From contig JALPQD010000160.1 in the NCBI GenBank assembly GCA_023101885.1, positions 1,116,001-1,180,000 of the forward strand: a stretch of 64,000 bases of DNA. The letters are read 5' to 3'. The DNA comes from Typhlomys cinereus (Eukaryota; Chordata; Mammalia; Rodentia; Platacanthomyidae). Shown in pieces: positions 24,126-35,571 of this stretch (the stretch's first letter is position 1; each line of letters opens with the position of its first letter). The position numbers and the translations under genes are program-made. The notes beneath the pieces were generated by a model, which saw only the letters and a program-made list of their open reading frames with translations, was not told the DNA's origin and searched no databases.

Positions 24126-25686
24126 AAAGGAGAAAAACTCACTGTATATAGCAATCCATTGACATTAATGAAAAAGTAGACTCCAAAATTTCATGTATCT
24201 CAAATGTAGGACACTTCTACAACACACAATTGATCTATAGAATAATTCACAAGAATTAGTCCATATGGCAGAAAGTCAGAAAAGGAAAAATCATGTACAA
24301 ACACAAAGCTGCTTGGCATAGGTGTGAAGGGGTTTACTGGCCAATGTACACTCAATACTTAGTCACAGAAAAAATGGTAAATTCACACAGACAAAATTCT
24401 GACGTTTAATTCTTGAAGAGAAAGTCCTTCCCCTTTCTAGGCAGATAACTTAGTCAACTGTGGTACAGCTTCACCAACTTTTGAGGAAAGGCAATTTTCA
24501 TTCAAGACTTGACATTCATTACACCTTTGCTTGCAAGTGCAGCTTGTAGGCGTAGGTGGTGGAAAAATTAGGTTGAGCAGAGGGTTAGCACCTGAGGAAG
24601 CATGAGTTTTACCAGGAAACGGGATGACTCACTTCATAACCGTTTTCCTCGAGTCCTTTTGTACATTTACATCAAGGTTTCCACAAAATTCATCTTGACT
24701 TTAATTTTAGCTGCAAGTTAAGAGTCTTTTATTGAGTTTCTATAATTGCAGAGCACTTAAAGCACATTACTAGGGAAGTACAGGTGAAGCAATGTCAGGG
24801 AACACCTACACCTGCAGGAACAATGCAAATCAAAAAGCTATAAGGTTGCGACTCCCAGAGTGATACAGACATATATTTTAGGATGACCATGAAAAATGAA
24901 CAATATCCACTTTAAAAAAATGGGCAAAGAGAAAGAGGGATCAAAGGTTCCAACAGCAGATCATGAAAAGGTGGAAGACAGACAAGGGGGGCACTAACAG
25001 GTCATTTAATGGACTATTTTGGAACACAGGTATTATTTAAGTAAGCACAAAGATTGCACTCTACCATATACTGAAATACCAGGAAGAAATCTATCAAAGA
25101 GCATTATAGATGTACACCAGTCCACTATAAACATTTCTGCACAATGTTTACAACAATCATCAATCCAACCACTTATTACACGCCTGCTACATGCCAGGAA
25201 CTAATCTGTCACAGAATTTCTTTAATTTCTTATCTTGTTTGATGGTTCCACCCTCTACCCATCATACAAACTGTACTTTGTTTTACTACCACGATATTCT
25301 TCCATCATCCAGTGCTTCAGCCTTAGCTAACAACCACATAATTTCATGCTTAGATTCTGCAATAGTTCAGGATTCCAGGTTCATTGATTTCTAGTGACAT
25401 TCATATTCTTCTTACCTCCAGAGAAGGACAGCAAGTGTGGCACAAATAGCAAAAGGTAAATGAATTCAGGTGTAATAGGCATATTATGAGAAGAGTTCTC
25501 TAGACAAAGCGACTTCATTTAATTCTCTTAGCACTGCTCCTGGAAAGGGAAGAAGCTGGAGTATACAGAGATTGAACAACTCCCACTAGATTCATGCAGC
25601 TAATAGATGATAGAGCCAGAATTTCAAACAGCTTAAACAGAACCTAAATCTTTTAAGAGTGTGAGCATACTCACAATGTTTAATTC
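24126..25686. other. Non-coding, nothing recognised
   Basis: No gene or repeat family seen. Confidence 0.4.
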
Positions 25687-25784
25687 AGCTTCTCTGTTTG
25701 GCTTCTAAAATACTTACACAATGTGACACCACAGTCCCAGTGCTTCAAAACTTTAAAGTATTTTAGAAGCCAAACAGAAGAGCT
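25687..25784. repeat. Long near-perfect inverted repeat (hairpin)
   Basis: A left arm at 25687-25715 and a right arm at 25756-25784 are complementary at 27 of 29 positions, including 23 consecutive pairs (core 'ctgtttggcttctaaaatac'). They are separated by a 40-base loop. There is no flanking duplication that would mark it as a known transposon end. The size is compatible with a small-RNA precursor hairpin or a cruciform; function unknown. Confidence 0.9.
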
Positions 25785-26156
25785 GACTTCAACTACCACA
25801 CTCCAGTTATATGATCTTGAACATAACTCTTAATAGTCACGGGCTTTTAGCATTTATAATATAAAATGACATTGGTTTCTGTGTAGAGTATTAAGATAGG
25901 GTTAAAAAAGATAATATGCATGAATATCTACCCAAAGCCAAATGTTTATCATATAAAAATTGATAATATAATGAATAGTTAAATAGAGACAAAAGATGAA
26001 AGTGTGGATTTTTCTTACCATACATAAAATATATACATATATTATATATACATGAATATATATACACATAATGCAAATACACATGTGTATCACCCAGGCA
26101 AGATACCTTAGGGTTAAAAAAAAAAGATGGTATGTATGGTGATGGGTTTGGATGTC

Positions 26157-26170
26157 AAGAAAGGCCATAA
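26157..26170. repeat. Target-site duplication, left copy
   Basis: aagaaaggccataa, identical to 27902-27915. Confidence 0.9.
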
Positions 26171-27145
26171 CTATCCCACTTTTGGGAATAACCCCCCATG
26201 CAGCAGAGGTTCACCTCCATAGCACAAGCACGACCATGTTCATAACAGCACTGTTTACAATAGCAAAGTCATGGAATCAACCCAAATGTCCAACGGTTTA
26301 CGAGTGGATAAGGAAAAGTGGTACATCTATACAATGGAGTACTACTCAGCCATCAAAAATGATGAATTACTGAAATTTGCTGGGAAATGGATGTCATTAG
26401 AAACAATTATATTAAGTGAAGTATCCCAAACCCAGAAAATTAAGCGCCGTATGTACTCCCTAATAGGTGGCTCCTAGTACCAAACTCACCCAGCCCACAT
26501 TGAGACACTCAAAGGGGCTGACATACAGTGCCCAGCAGGATGGAGTGAAGGGCATTGCAGGAGCAGCAAAACTGCAAAAGAAAATCAACAAACCACAATC
26601 CAGAACTTCAGAGACTCTATATCAACCACATAGAACTAGGCCAGCCTAATCTCTCCCCATCCTGAAGCTCAGGGACATTTGCGGAAGAGGGGGCGGTAAG
26701 ATTGTAAGAGCAAAAGGATGGGAGGAGCAATGATTTTCAAGATTCTCCACACTAGTTAGGGCCGAAGTAATCATAATAGGACTTTGCATGCCCTGCGCAA
26801 TGTCCAACACACTATTGACCTCACAAAGTCTAGCATCAGCTAAAGGCACCAAGATCCTTGGAGGCAAGGGATTGACAGCTACAGTAGTGTTCCTATGCTT
26901 AAGGGGAACACGAGAAAGGGTTCAGGGAAATGCCACTGGGTCCTTGTACGTCATCGGAGAGGAGGACCCAGAGAAGAATTAGGCATACACAATAAAGGAC
27001 TCTCTGGGAATTGGGGGGAAGGCACTGGGGGATGGGGAGGGAGAGGAGGGGGAGCAGGGAGTTCGGGGGAAGAGGAGGGAGGGAGGGAACTGGTCTACCT
27101 ATTAAGTTTGTATGAGCAGAAATAATAAAAAATGTATTAAAAAAA
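26171..27145 (+). mobile_element. 5'-truncated LINE-1 lacking the 3' UTR intron-like segment
   Basis: It starts in the last part of ORF2 (26171-26477). The frame ends ...SLIGGS then TAG, and closely matches the complete copy, with a frameshift near 26270. The 3' UTR follows directly, but 388 bp present in the complete copy (57838-58225) are missing at 26514|26515. The rest of the 3' UTR, including the G-rich tract (about 27010-27090), is collinear, and the element ends in AATAAA-containing A-rich sequence. No duplication follows this poly(A); the matching duplication lies after the second L1, so this copy appears to be the 5' part of a composite insertion. Confidence 0.88.
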
Positions 27146-27235
27146 CCTTAGGTTGATTTATAGAGATGGCAGGCAAAAGGACTTGAGTTTGGGTCCCTAG
27201 ATCCCATGTAAAAACACCATGCAAAAATGGTGGCA
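27146..27235 (+). mobile_element. SINE fragment inside the composite L1 insertion
   Basis: 'gagatggcaggcaaaaggac', 'ttgggtccctagatcccatg' and 'aaaatggtggca' are B2/B3-type SINE motifs in order, cut off abruptly at the start of the next L1 segment. Read as genomic flank carried along by read-through transcription. Confidence 0.6.
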
Positions 27236-27901
27236 GCCAGGGGGTGACATCCAATACCCATCAAGATGGAACCAAGGGCATTGCAGGAACAGCAAAACTG
27301 AAAAAAAAAATCATCAACAAACCATAATTCAGAACATCAGAGACTCTATAACAACCACCTGGAATCAGTTCTGCCTAATCTCTCCCCATCCTGAAGCTCA
27401 GGGAAATTTGCGGAAGAGGGGGCGATAAGATGTAAGAGCACAAGGATGAGAGGAGTCATGATATGCAAGATACTCCACACAAGTTAGGGCCGAGCAATTG
27501 TAACAGGACTCTGCATGATCTGCACAATGACCAACATATCATTGACCCCTCAAAATCTAGCATGGACTAAAGGCACTAGGATCCTTAGAAGCAAGGGATT
27601 AACAGTCACAATAGTGTTCCTATACTTAAGGAGAACACAAGAAAGAGTTCTAGAAAATGCCACTGAGTCCTTATACCTCATCAGAGAGGAGGACCCAGAG
27701 GAAAGTTTGATATACTCATTAAAGGATGCTTCAGAGATGGGGGAAGGGTGTACTGAGAGAAAGGCAGGGAGGGGGGAAAGGAAGGGACAATGCGGGGAGG
27801 GAACAGGGAGGTCCAGGGAGGGGTGGAGGGAGGGAGGGGACAGGGGTTCCTATTATGTTTGTATGAGCAGAAAAAAATAAAAAGAAAAAAAATGGAAAAA
27901 A
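27236..27901 (+). mobile_element. Second LINE-1 3' end in the composite
   Basis: L1 3' UTR from 'ggggtgacatccaataccc' to the A-rich end. It is more diverged than the copy just upstream ('gggcgataag', 'caaaatctagcatgg'). Its first base with clear L1 identity (27241) is the base after the predicted 3' splice site of the complete copy, with only 'gccag' preceding. The poly(A) is followed immediately by the duplication that also precedes 26171. Confidence 0.85.
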
Positions 27902-27915
27902 AAGAAAGGCCATAA
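27902..27915. repeat. Target-site duplication, right copy
   Basis: aagaaaggccataa directly after the second L1 poly(A); perfect 14-bp match to 26157-26170. Confidence 0.9.
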
Positions 27916-29010
27916 AATACCTTTTGCTAAAGAGAAGACAATGAACTATATATATGCATTATCACAATTGACTCATTATGAGGAATTATAAAAACTTTAA
28001 AAGTTTATGGTAATTTATGTGTAAAGTAAACAGATAAATAGAGATACATGGCAAGGACACAGTTCTTCCTGCAAAATGATGAACTTATGCACATAGCTTG
28101 TCTAGAACATGTAAACAGTTTTGCCAGGAAGCTCTTACCTTTGCACCATGTATGCAGGTCAGACACATCTTCCTGTCTTCCCTCTGATCCCTTTTAACTA
28201 CTAGCTAAAACCCACACCATGAGTTTTTAGGAGTTAACTGTTTCATTTTAAAAGGAATTGCCAAATTTCCTCTCGAACTTAGTTTAAGGTGAACATAAAG
28301 TCATAGTATAAAAATCAAGGATTTATAGGTTTAAGGGAGAAATAAATCAGTATTCAATAGCTGGTAACAGATGGTGATTTGGCAGATAATGAAAGAATTT
28401 TATTTTACTCTAGGCTAACAAGTTTTCCTAAAATTGCTGTTCAAATGGACACCCACGAGCTCACCATGAAGAAGCAGAGTACTGCATCATGCCTGACCTT
28501 AAAAGACAAATTGATTCCCAGTGTTCAGTTTTCTCAAGGACACTTTCTCAAAATCTCTCCCTTTCCCTCTCCATACACTTGTTCTCCCTATTAAAATACT
28601 GACAATCTGACATTCTGGAGGGCAGAAGAAAAGGATTCACTGAATTCACAAAGATTCCTATTTCTACTAGATGGACTACATCCTGTCTCTGATGTGGACT
28701 TAATGGCTTGTACTAGCTATTTCATTTTTGTATAATAAAGTATGATGAACATTAGATGTGTCAGAGAAATGTCTTCTGAATACCACAACGATCCCTTCAG
28801 CACTCACTATGTGAAGTAAAAATGGAGATAATTAAAGGAGGTAAAGCTAAGCAGTAAACATATTAAGAAAAACATGGAAAACCTGATGATGATATAGCTA
28901 GGTTTTGACTAAGACACAAATAAAAAACAGGTGCTAGTAAGCTTACCAGATGTAACAAAAGCAGTACTGAGAAAAATGGGCTATTACAAACACCTACAGC
29001 AAAATGAGCA
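27916..29010. other. Non-coding, nothing recognised
   Basis: No gene or repeat family seen. Confidence 0.4.
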
Positions 29011-29098
29011 GGTTTGAGGCAGTAGCTCAGTGGTAGAGCACTTACTTTCATGCAAGAGGTCATGGTCCAATCTTCAGTGTTTCCAGAAAAAAAATTAA
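29011..29098 (+). mobile_element. ID-type SINE
   Basis: 'gcagtagctcagtggtagag' gives the tRNA-Ala-like A box and 'ggtccaatct' the B box, followed by an A-rich tail. Length and order fit the rodent ID family, a pol III transcribed BC1-like element. Confidence 0.85.
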
Positions 29099-29102
29099 AT
29101 TA

Positions 29103-29174
29103 GTGCGTGTGCGTGTGCGTGTGCGTGTGCGTGTGCGTGTGCGTGTGCGTGTGCGTGTGTGTGTGTGTGTGTGT
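29103..29174 (+). repeat. (GTGCGT)n to (GT)n compound microsatellite
   Basis: About nine hexamer units followed by pure GT. The CpG-containing alternating purine-pyrimidine tract is unusual in AT-rich DNA. Confidence 0.95.
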
Positions 29175-29303
29175 AGTCAGAGGACAAAAATTGGTAGTCA
29201 TATCTGGCTTTCAACTTGAAAATGGATTCCAGGGATTCAACTGAAGTTGTCAGGAGTCAAGGCAAGTGCCTTTATCCTCTGAGTCATCTCACTGAACTAT
29301 TCA
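29175..29303 (-). mobile_element. tRNA-derived SINE (reverse)
   Basis: 'ccagggattcaactgaagtt', 'aaggcaagtgcctttatcc' and 'gagtcatctcactgaac' read on the reverse strand as the head of a B2/B3-like element; the GT tract before it would be its tail. Confidence 0.55.
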
Positions 29304-29304
29304 T

Positions 29305-31590
29305 CCTCCAAAAACCTTTAAAAATAGACAACGTAGCTTTTCATCTACTGAGATCAGAAAAAGAATAATAAATTAAACTTCACATTATTGGGAGGAAGGA
29401 AACAATAAAGAATAAAGCAGAAATAATTCAAATTGAGAATAAAAATAAAATCAATAAAACTAAGAGCTATTTTTAAGATAGATAAACAAAACTAGTAAAC
29501 TATGTCAATTAAGATTAAAGGAGTAAGACTTAAATGAAACATGATAATGGATATTCAAAAATAAAAAAATGTCATAAGGGACAATTGTGAGTATTTTTGT
29601 GCTTATCAAATTTGAAAGCCCAGATGAAGTGAATAAATTCTTTAAAATACACAATGTACAAAAAAAAAAATGAACCAAGAAATTGAAAGCTTAATCAGAC
29701 CAATAAAAAAAAAGGGAGCCTGAATTAGACAGTAATCAAAACAGCATGAAAAAAAGTTTAAGAGCAAATACCTTCAAAATGAAATTCTAATGTTCAAAGA
29801 ACTGATAACAATCATTCCAGAAGTTTTCCAAGAAAATAGAAGGAATAATTTGCCACTCATTTATGAAACCTGAGTTACTCCAATTAAATCAAAAAATTGC
29901 AAGAAAACATCTTTGGTGACTGTAGAAGTAAGATTCCTCAATAAAATACCAGCATGACAAATTCAAGAACATACCACATTCAATTGAATCAATTGGGGTA
30001 TATTCTTGGGATGTGAGGGTGATGTAACATAAACACATCAGTAAATGCACTATACCCCACATTAACAAAAAGAAAAAAAGGAATGCTTAATTCAATAAAT
30101 ACAGAGGAACACTTAAAAAAATTTGGCCACCATTCATGAGAAAAATTAAGAACACAATAGATAAAAGAGGCAAGTATAGATCACATATGAAAAGCTCAAA
30201 ATCAACATTGTAATGTGAGAAAATGTGAAAGATTTTGTTTTAAGGCGGGGTACAAAATATGACGCTGTTTGTCACCACTTCTTTTGACACAATACTGCTA
30301 GAAGTCTTACTCAGAGTGATCATTACTTTTAAAAAACAATGCAAATTTCAAGGAAGTCATTTCTGTGCTTGAATATGGCATGAGTATATGTGCAGGAAAG
30401 ATTCACTTAAAATAACTATTCAAAGGATGGGTTGGTCAAGTGCTTTTTTATTACCCACAAGACTACAGGATTGCTTGCCAGCACTACATATATGTGCACA
30501 CATGCACACACAAAGAGAGACTGTTAGAACTACTACAGCATAAATTAAGGAAACAAAATTTATACACAAAAGTCAGTCCACTTCTAGAGATGCATATCAA
30601 GCTATCTGAGGAGAAACGTTATGCAATGACAAAAACCTATTAACTCAAACCTGTTGATTTGCCTTTGACTTGAAAGGCAAAGAATGTGAAGAAGAAAGAG
30701 CTTTTGCATTTTTGGTGTGAATATAAATAATAGATGTCACTATGGATAAGAGTAAAGCAGTTACTCAAAATTTAAAATGCACCTATCTTATTATATATTA
30801 ATCCTATTTCTCAGTCCATATCCAAAGGAAATGAAATTACCATGTATTTGACACATCTACAAGCCCATGTTCACTACAGCGTTGTTCATTAAAGCTTAAA
30901 TATGAAAGCAACCTGAGTTTCTCTGGATGTATGAATGATAAAGAAAATGTGTTTTACAGATACAACAGCATACTATTCAGTATTAGAAAGGAAATTCAGT
31001 CATTTATAATAACAAAGAGGAACCTAATTAGGCATACGATGAGATAATACAGATATACGAACATGCACAAAAAAGAAAGAAGGCATAATCTCACTTAGAT
31101 ATTAGATCTTACATACCCCAAATTATAGAGACAGAGATCAGAATACTTGCCATGGTTTGGTAGGGTTGTACAATGAGGAGATATTTGTCAAGGTGTACAA
31201 AGGTTCAGTTAAGGAACATGAGTAAGTCCTGGCATGAAGATTATAGTTAGCACATTCAAGAATATAATATACTCTTAAGAGTATAGGATTAAATGTGTTT
31301 CAGAGTGGGAGAGAGAAAGGGATAAGAAGGTTGGTGCAGTGGGGAAGAGGGAAGAGAGGAGAAAAGGAGGAATGAAAAAGGGAAAGAGAAAAGAAGAGAA
31401 GACGTGAGAAGAGAGAGAAGGAAGACAGGGAGGGAGAAAGAAAAGAAGAAAAAAAAACCATGTGTGGTGGTACATATGTTTAGTTTGATCAAAATGAATA
31501 TTTTCCAACACACAATCATCTCAAAATTTCAAGTCATATATTTTAAATGCATATAATTTTAATGTTCAACTATATGTAAATAAAACTATA
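29305..31590 (+). mobile_element. Ancient LINE-1 (old mammalian L1 family)
   Basis: Heavily mutated ORF2 and 3' UTR remain recognisable in order: 'gatgaagtgaataaattct', 'cagtaaatgcactatacccc', 'gctcaaaatcaacattgtaa', 'ccacttcttttgacacaata' (around the reverse transcriptase region) and 'cactacagcgttgttcatta', with 3' UTR phrases near 31080-31260. A GA-rich tract (31303-31455) interrupts the 3' end. No reading frame survives. Divergence is much higher than in the other L1 copies, so it predates them. Subfamily not determined. Confidence 0.75.
31303..31455 (+). repeat. Polypurine (GGA/GAA) tract
   Basis: About 150 bases almost entirely A and G. On the reverse strand it creates chance Ser/Leu/Phe-rich frames. 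Confidence 0.9.
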
Positions 31591-32750
31591 TGGGAGAAAA
31601 TATTGGCTAATAAGTAATAAACAAAGACACTAGGAGGTTGGTCTGTCATAAGTAAAGCTGTACATTAGAACTTAGCACACTGAAAATCTCAAACATCCAT
31701 CACAAAAATAAGCAAAAATGGGAAAAAGTGGCTGTAATCACTAGGAAAATAAAACGCAGTGTGTAAAACATGATAAAATCTCAAGGGACTTCTAATATTA
31801 GTACATACCAAAGAATGTAGAATATTCAAAGTACTAAATAGGAGTATATTCTCTGTGATAAATATTAGTCTAGACAAGGTTCATGAATATCCACAGGCAT
31901 TCTTAGAGAGTGGAAATGTTTTGTAATAGCTGCAACAACATAAAATTTCCATATGTACCTGAGTATCTCCGGAAAAGATCTCTTGGAAGGAACCAGCATT
32001 CATTTTAAAAAGGAATTTGGGCTATTGACAAACACAAAGAAGTAAAATCTATCCCACTTAGACTAATGGGGCTCACTTTAAAAATAAACAGGACTTAACA
32101 CTGAACAGAATTTGACAGTGTTTTGTACTTTTAATCACCCCCAAGTAGCACTGAGGTGAGTAGTTTCCACTCAATAAATTATCATAGAAAATGTCCTTTC
32201 CTTGTTTATTTAAATAGCAAACTGATTTCATTCATTTGTCCTAAAAAGTTGTGCAAGGATAACTTTCTCTGTGAACTGAAATAAAACAGACAAAAAGAGG
32301 GATAAAGTTTGAGGAGGGTATAGTGAGTGAGGCGCTGAGCGGTATTCTCCTAGTCTATGGAGGATGTTGATGACAGGGCCAACTATTACTTAAGACTCTT
32401 TATTAATGTTTGACAGAGTAACTAATATCTGAGAGTAAGGCTAACTCATGCTTTAGATTATAGTGGTTTTAGTTCACAGTTTTATAATTTAAAATTCATA
32501 GCAGAACTTAATAACTAAAAATCTCGATAAAATCTTTTAGACTGCCAACACAAAAGGGACTTTTGTAAGTTGCATATATTATCAGAATACTACAGGGGAT
32601 AAGATTCAGAAGTATTCAAAGAACGTTGCACAGGTGATTTATAATAACCACTAGAAAATGTCTCCCCAAAGCTTAACTTTGCAGTAACCAGGTAAAAAAA
32701 GAGTAGGACAAAAGGGAATTATAAGTTGAGTTCCATATTAAAATCTAAAA
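31591..32750. other. Non-coding, nothing recognised
   Basis: AT-rich, no gene or repeat family seen. Confidence 0.4.
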
Positions 32751-32752
32751 GT

Positions 32753-32965
32753 ATCTGGAGAGATGGTTCAGGGATTAATATTCTGCCTCACAAGCAGAAG
32801 GTCCTGAGTTCTGATCCCAGGTCGCACACAAAAACGTTAGGTGAAAATGGCAGTGCCCTGAACTTCTGGCCTTGGTGGGCAGAGCCTGGGAAATCCCAGA
32901 GCAAAGCAAAGAGAGGTAGAAATCATCCTTGGGCCTCCACAAGGACACACAGTTTGCTCTGAAAT

Positions 32966-32996
<31 letters not shown>

Positions 32997-33014
32997 TAAT
33001 TAATTAATTAATTA
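32753..33014 (+). mobile_element. tRNA-derived SINE, lineage family A (best-preserved copy)
   Basis: Head 'ctggagagatggttcaggga', 'ctcacaagcagaaggtcctg', B-box-like 'gagttctgatccc', body 'aaaatggcagtgccctgaac', 'ggcagagcctgggaaatccc' and 'gggcctccacaaggacacac'. It ends with (AC)n (32966-32992) and a (TTAA)n tail (32996-33014). This copy is the closest to a consensus of the five seen. Confidence 0.85.
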
Positions 33015-33809
33015 AAAATTTTAAATTATCTGAAGATTTTGAAAATAGTGGCAATATGAACCATCAAAGGTCTTTGTATACAGTATCCCAATGGCCCCTT
33101 GTTTTGGGGATGCAATATCTTGTCCCTCCTTTTAAAAATGTGTACTTTTTTTAGAGGTAGCTATACATCTCTGCCACATTTTTTCACATAGTGGACCTCA
33201 GCCCAGCAAGGCATTCTTCTCATTGGTTGGTGAGGGATTCAAATATAAACATATGAATTAATTACAGCTATGATACTAACAAAATTTGCTTGGCTTTGGA
33301 AAGACGAGATCTTTCTCTTCTGTTGGACGCAAATAGTAAGTTTTAGGGCAATGCCTACAGTTTCTCCTATCTTGACGTTAAACAAAAATAAATGAGGACG
33401 CAAAAGCTAAGGGGTGCCAAGCGACAAAGAACACACATTCTCTTGATTATTTTGAACACAAAGGCCATATCATGCCTGAAGTCAGTTTATCTTTAAATTC
33501 ACAAGTAGAAAACAAATAAGTTCACTGCCAACTTACATTCTTATGGGCTCTCTTTCCATCCTCCTGTACCTAACAGAATCCTAAGTGACCAAGAATGCCT
33601 CTTGTGAAAAAATCAATAATATTAAGTCTCAATAAGAATGCTTTAGTGTAGGAATGCTTCAGTTTAATACAACATTAAAATTTAAATAAAATTTAGTCTC
33701 TGCATGTAAGATGTTAAGGGTCCAAGTGAGTACTCTTTAGGAATGATGGATGAGAATTGCATGGAATAGCTTTGGTAAAAAATTTCCCAAAAAATATCAC
33801 ACAATAACA

Positions 33810-33811
<2 letters not shown>
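33015..33811. other. Non-coding, nothing recognised
   Basis: No gene or repeat family seen. Confidence 0.4.

Positions 33812-33850
<39 letters not shown>
33812..33850 (+). repeat. (GT)19 microsatellite
   Basis: Uninterrupted GT run, probably the tail of the reverse-strand SINE that follows. Confidence 0.97.
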
Positions 33851-33851
<1 letters not shown>

Positions 33852-33990
33852 CATGCTTGTGCATTTATGTGTGCATGCATGTGAATATCATGCAATGCTT
33901 TTTTTTTAGCATGGATTCTGGGATTCAAACTCCATTTCTTGTGCTTGTATAGTAAGTACTTTATCAACTGTACCATCTCCTCAGCCCTTG
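33851..33990 (-). mobile_element. B2-like tRNA-derived SINE (reverse)
   Basis: 'gcatggattctgggattcaa', 'agtaagtactttatcaactg' and 'taccatctcctcagccc' are the reverse complement of a B2-type tRNA head. Confidence 0.75.
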
Positions 33991-35145
33991 ACTTTGACAT
34001 CTTGAGGGTCCTATCAGAAATGCTAAATATGACTCCAGCAGTGATGGGAGGATCAGTAGCCCCTATTATCTTCAGCCTGAAATGCACAGGGAAGCTAGGC
34101 AGAGGCTGGGAACATGGGAAGTGTCTGCAACATAAACACCCAGAGCCAGTGCCTCTGGGAATTCCGTTGATACTGTCAGCAATGCCAGTTGTTCAGTGCA
34201 GGACACTGGCATCTGCAACAGGAGCAGCCTTGGAACTACTAATGATTGAGCAGAGCCGTGGGTGGCACCGTTATGAGTTTCCACAGTGTGACTTTGCCTT
34301 TTTGTCTGGAAGCAACTAAGAGAACATGGGGATTTATCCGTATAACAGAAAGAAAACTTACATACTTTAGAAAGATATCTGGGAGATACTAAAGAGGACT
34401 GAAAGGTCCAAAGGCAATTGTAGAGGTGAGGAGAGTTAGAGACATGTCATTTGCTGACGCTATGACTGCATCCTGACTTGACCTGTCATGGGCTGTTCGT
34501 TCTTACAGAATTGCTTTCTTCTTTTCTCCAATAGATGTTTTTCTTCTCTTTGTTCATAAAGAGGCCAAGCTCTAATTCTCCTATTGCCTGAAGTAAAGAA
34601 GGCTTCAAAGACTCATACTAAATGGCTCTCTACATATTAAATCAGAGAAGTCATAAAAATCTTAAACTAGTTTTCTCATTCACCATTATACTTCTCAAAT
34701 TTTAACAAGTACAGAATCACACAAAGGACTTGTCAAATCACATGCTGGCCTTCAATGTTATGATTTATTAGCCATTTTCAAGTAGGACTTGAAAACTTCC
34801 ATTTCTATTAAGATTCATGAAGATGTTTGCAATGCTGGTCCAGAGAACACAAGCTATGAGCATTCTGATATTCCTAGCAAGGAAGCAAATGTTTTCCAAG
34901 CAGTGAGAACAAACATAAAGACCTAGTTTTTTCTTCTTGTTTTCCAGGTTCAAGATTACATCCTTATCTCCCTTAATTCTAACAATACTCTTGTAAGAAT
35001 GGTATACCTTCCTCTATCTTATAGGTAAAAAGAAATGTGGCTCATGGAGGTTAGATAACGTACAAATAATAAGTGAACAGGCTGGAAATATTACACAGGG
35101 ATCCAACATCTGTGTCCATTCTACTATATCAAAAAGAAAGTAGAG
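33991..35145. other. Non-coding, nothing recognised
   Basis: A 126-codon frame (33939-34319) runs out of the SINE into unique sequence but has no recognisable domain. Confidence 0.4.
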
Positions 35146-35149
35146 TTAG

Positions 35150-35458
35150 ATGCCAGGGAAGGAGCTCTGTCAATAAAGTGTTTCTATGCAAGCATGAGGA
35201 TCCAAGATTGATCCCCAGAAAAGTGGGAGTGGTGGCAACCTGCTAGTAATATCAGCAATGGAGAGAAAGACACAGCAATCCCCAAGGTTTGTTGGCAAGC
35301 AAGTCTGGTTGAATCAGCAATCTACAAGTTCAGTGACAGACACTGTCTTACAAAACATGGTGGAAGGTAGCTGAAGGAGAACAGCCAAGCTGTTCTCTGG
35401 TCTCCACCTGCACGTACATATGCAGCTGTATGAAAAGTGCAAACTAATATGCACAAAG

Positions 35459-35460
<2 letters not shown>
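35150..35460 (+). mobile_element. B3-like tRNA-derived SINE
   Basis: 'gcaagcatgaggatccaaga', 'agtggtggcaacctgctagt', 'aagttcagtgacagacactg' and 'ctccacctgcacgtacatat' in the order seen in other B3-like copies; a GA run follows. Confidence 0.7.
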
Positions 35461-35461
<1 letters not shown>

Positions 35462-35509
<48 letters not shown>

Positions 35510-35571
35510 AAGAAAGGAGAAGGAGGAGGAAGAAGAGGGGGAGGAAAAAATGGAGGAGGAGGAAAAGGAAA
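35462..35571 (+). repeat. (GA)23 run plus GGA-rich polypurine tract
   Basis: Perfect GA dinucleotides to 35508, then about 60 bases of G/A only apart from a single C and T. Potential triplex-forming purine strand. Confidence 0.95.

Noticed and set aside
26107..27155. 'ccttagg' before and after the upstream L1 as an alternative duplication
   Set aside because: Only 7-8 matching bases, and using it would leave about 60 bp of non-L1 sequence inside the left border; the 14-bp match enclosing the composite is better.
29011..29098. Possible tRNA gene
   Set aside because: A and B boxes are present, but the A-rich tail and lack of a complete cloverleaf fit an ID SINE.
33939..34319. 126-codon forward reading frame
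   Set aside because: It starts inside a reverse-strand SINE, has no recognisable domain, and lacks exon-like borders; length is within chance for 64 kb.
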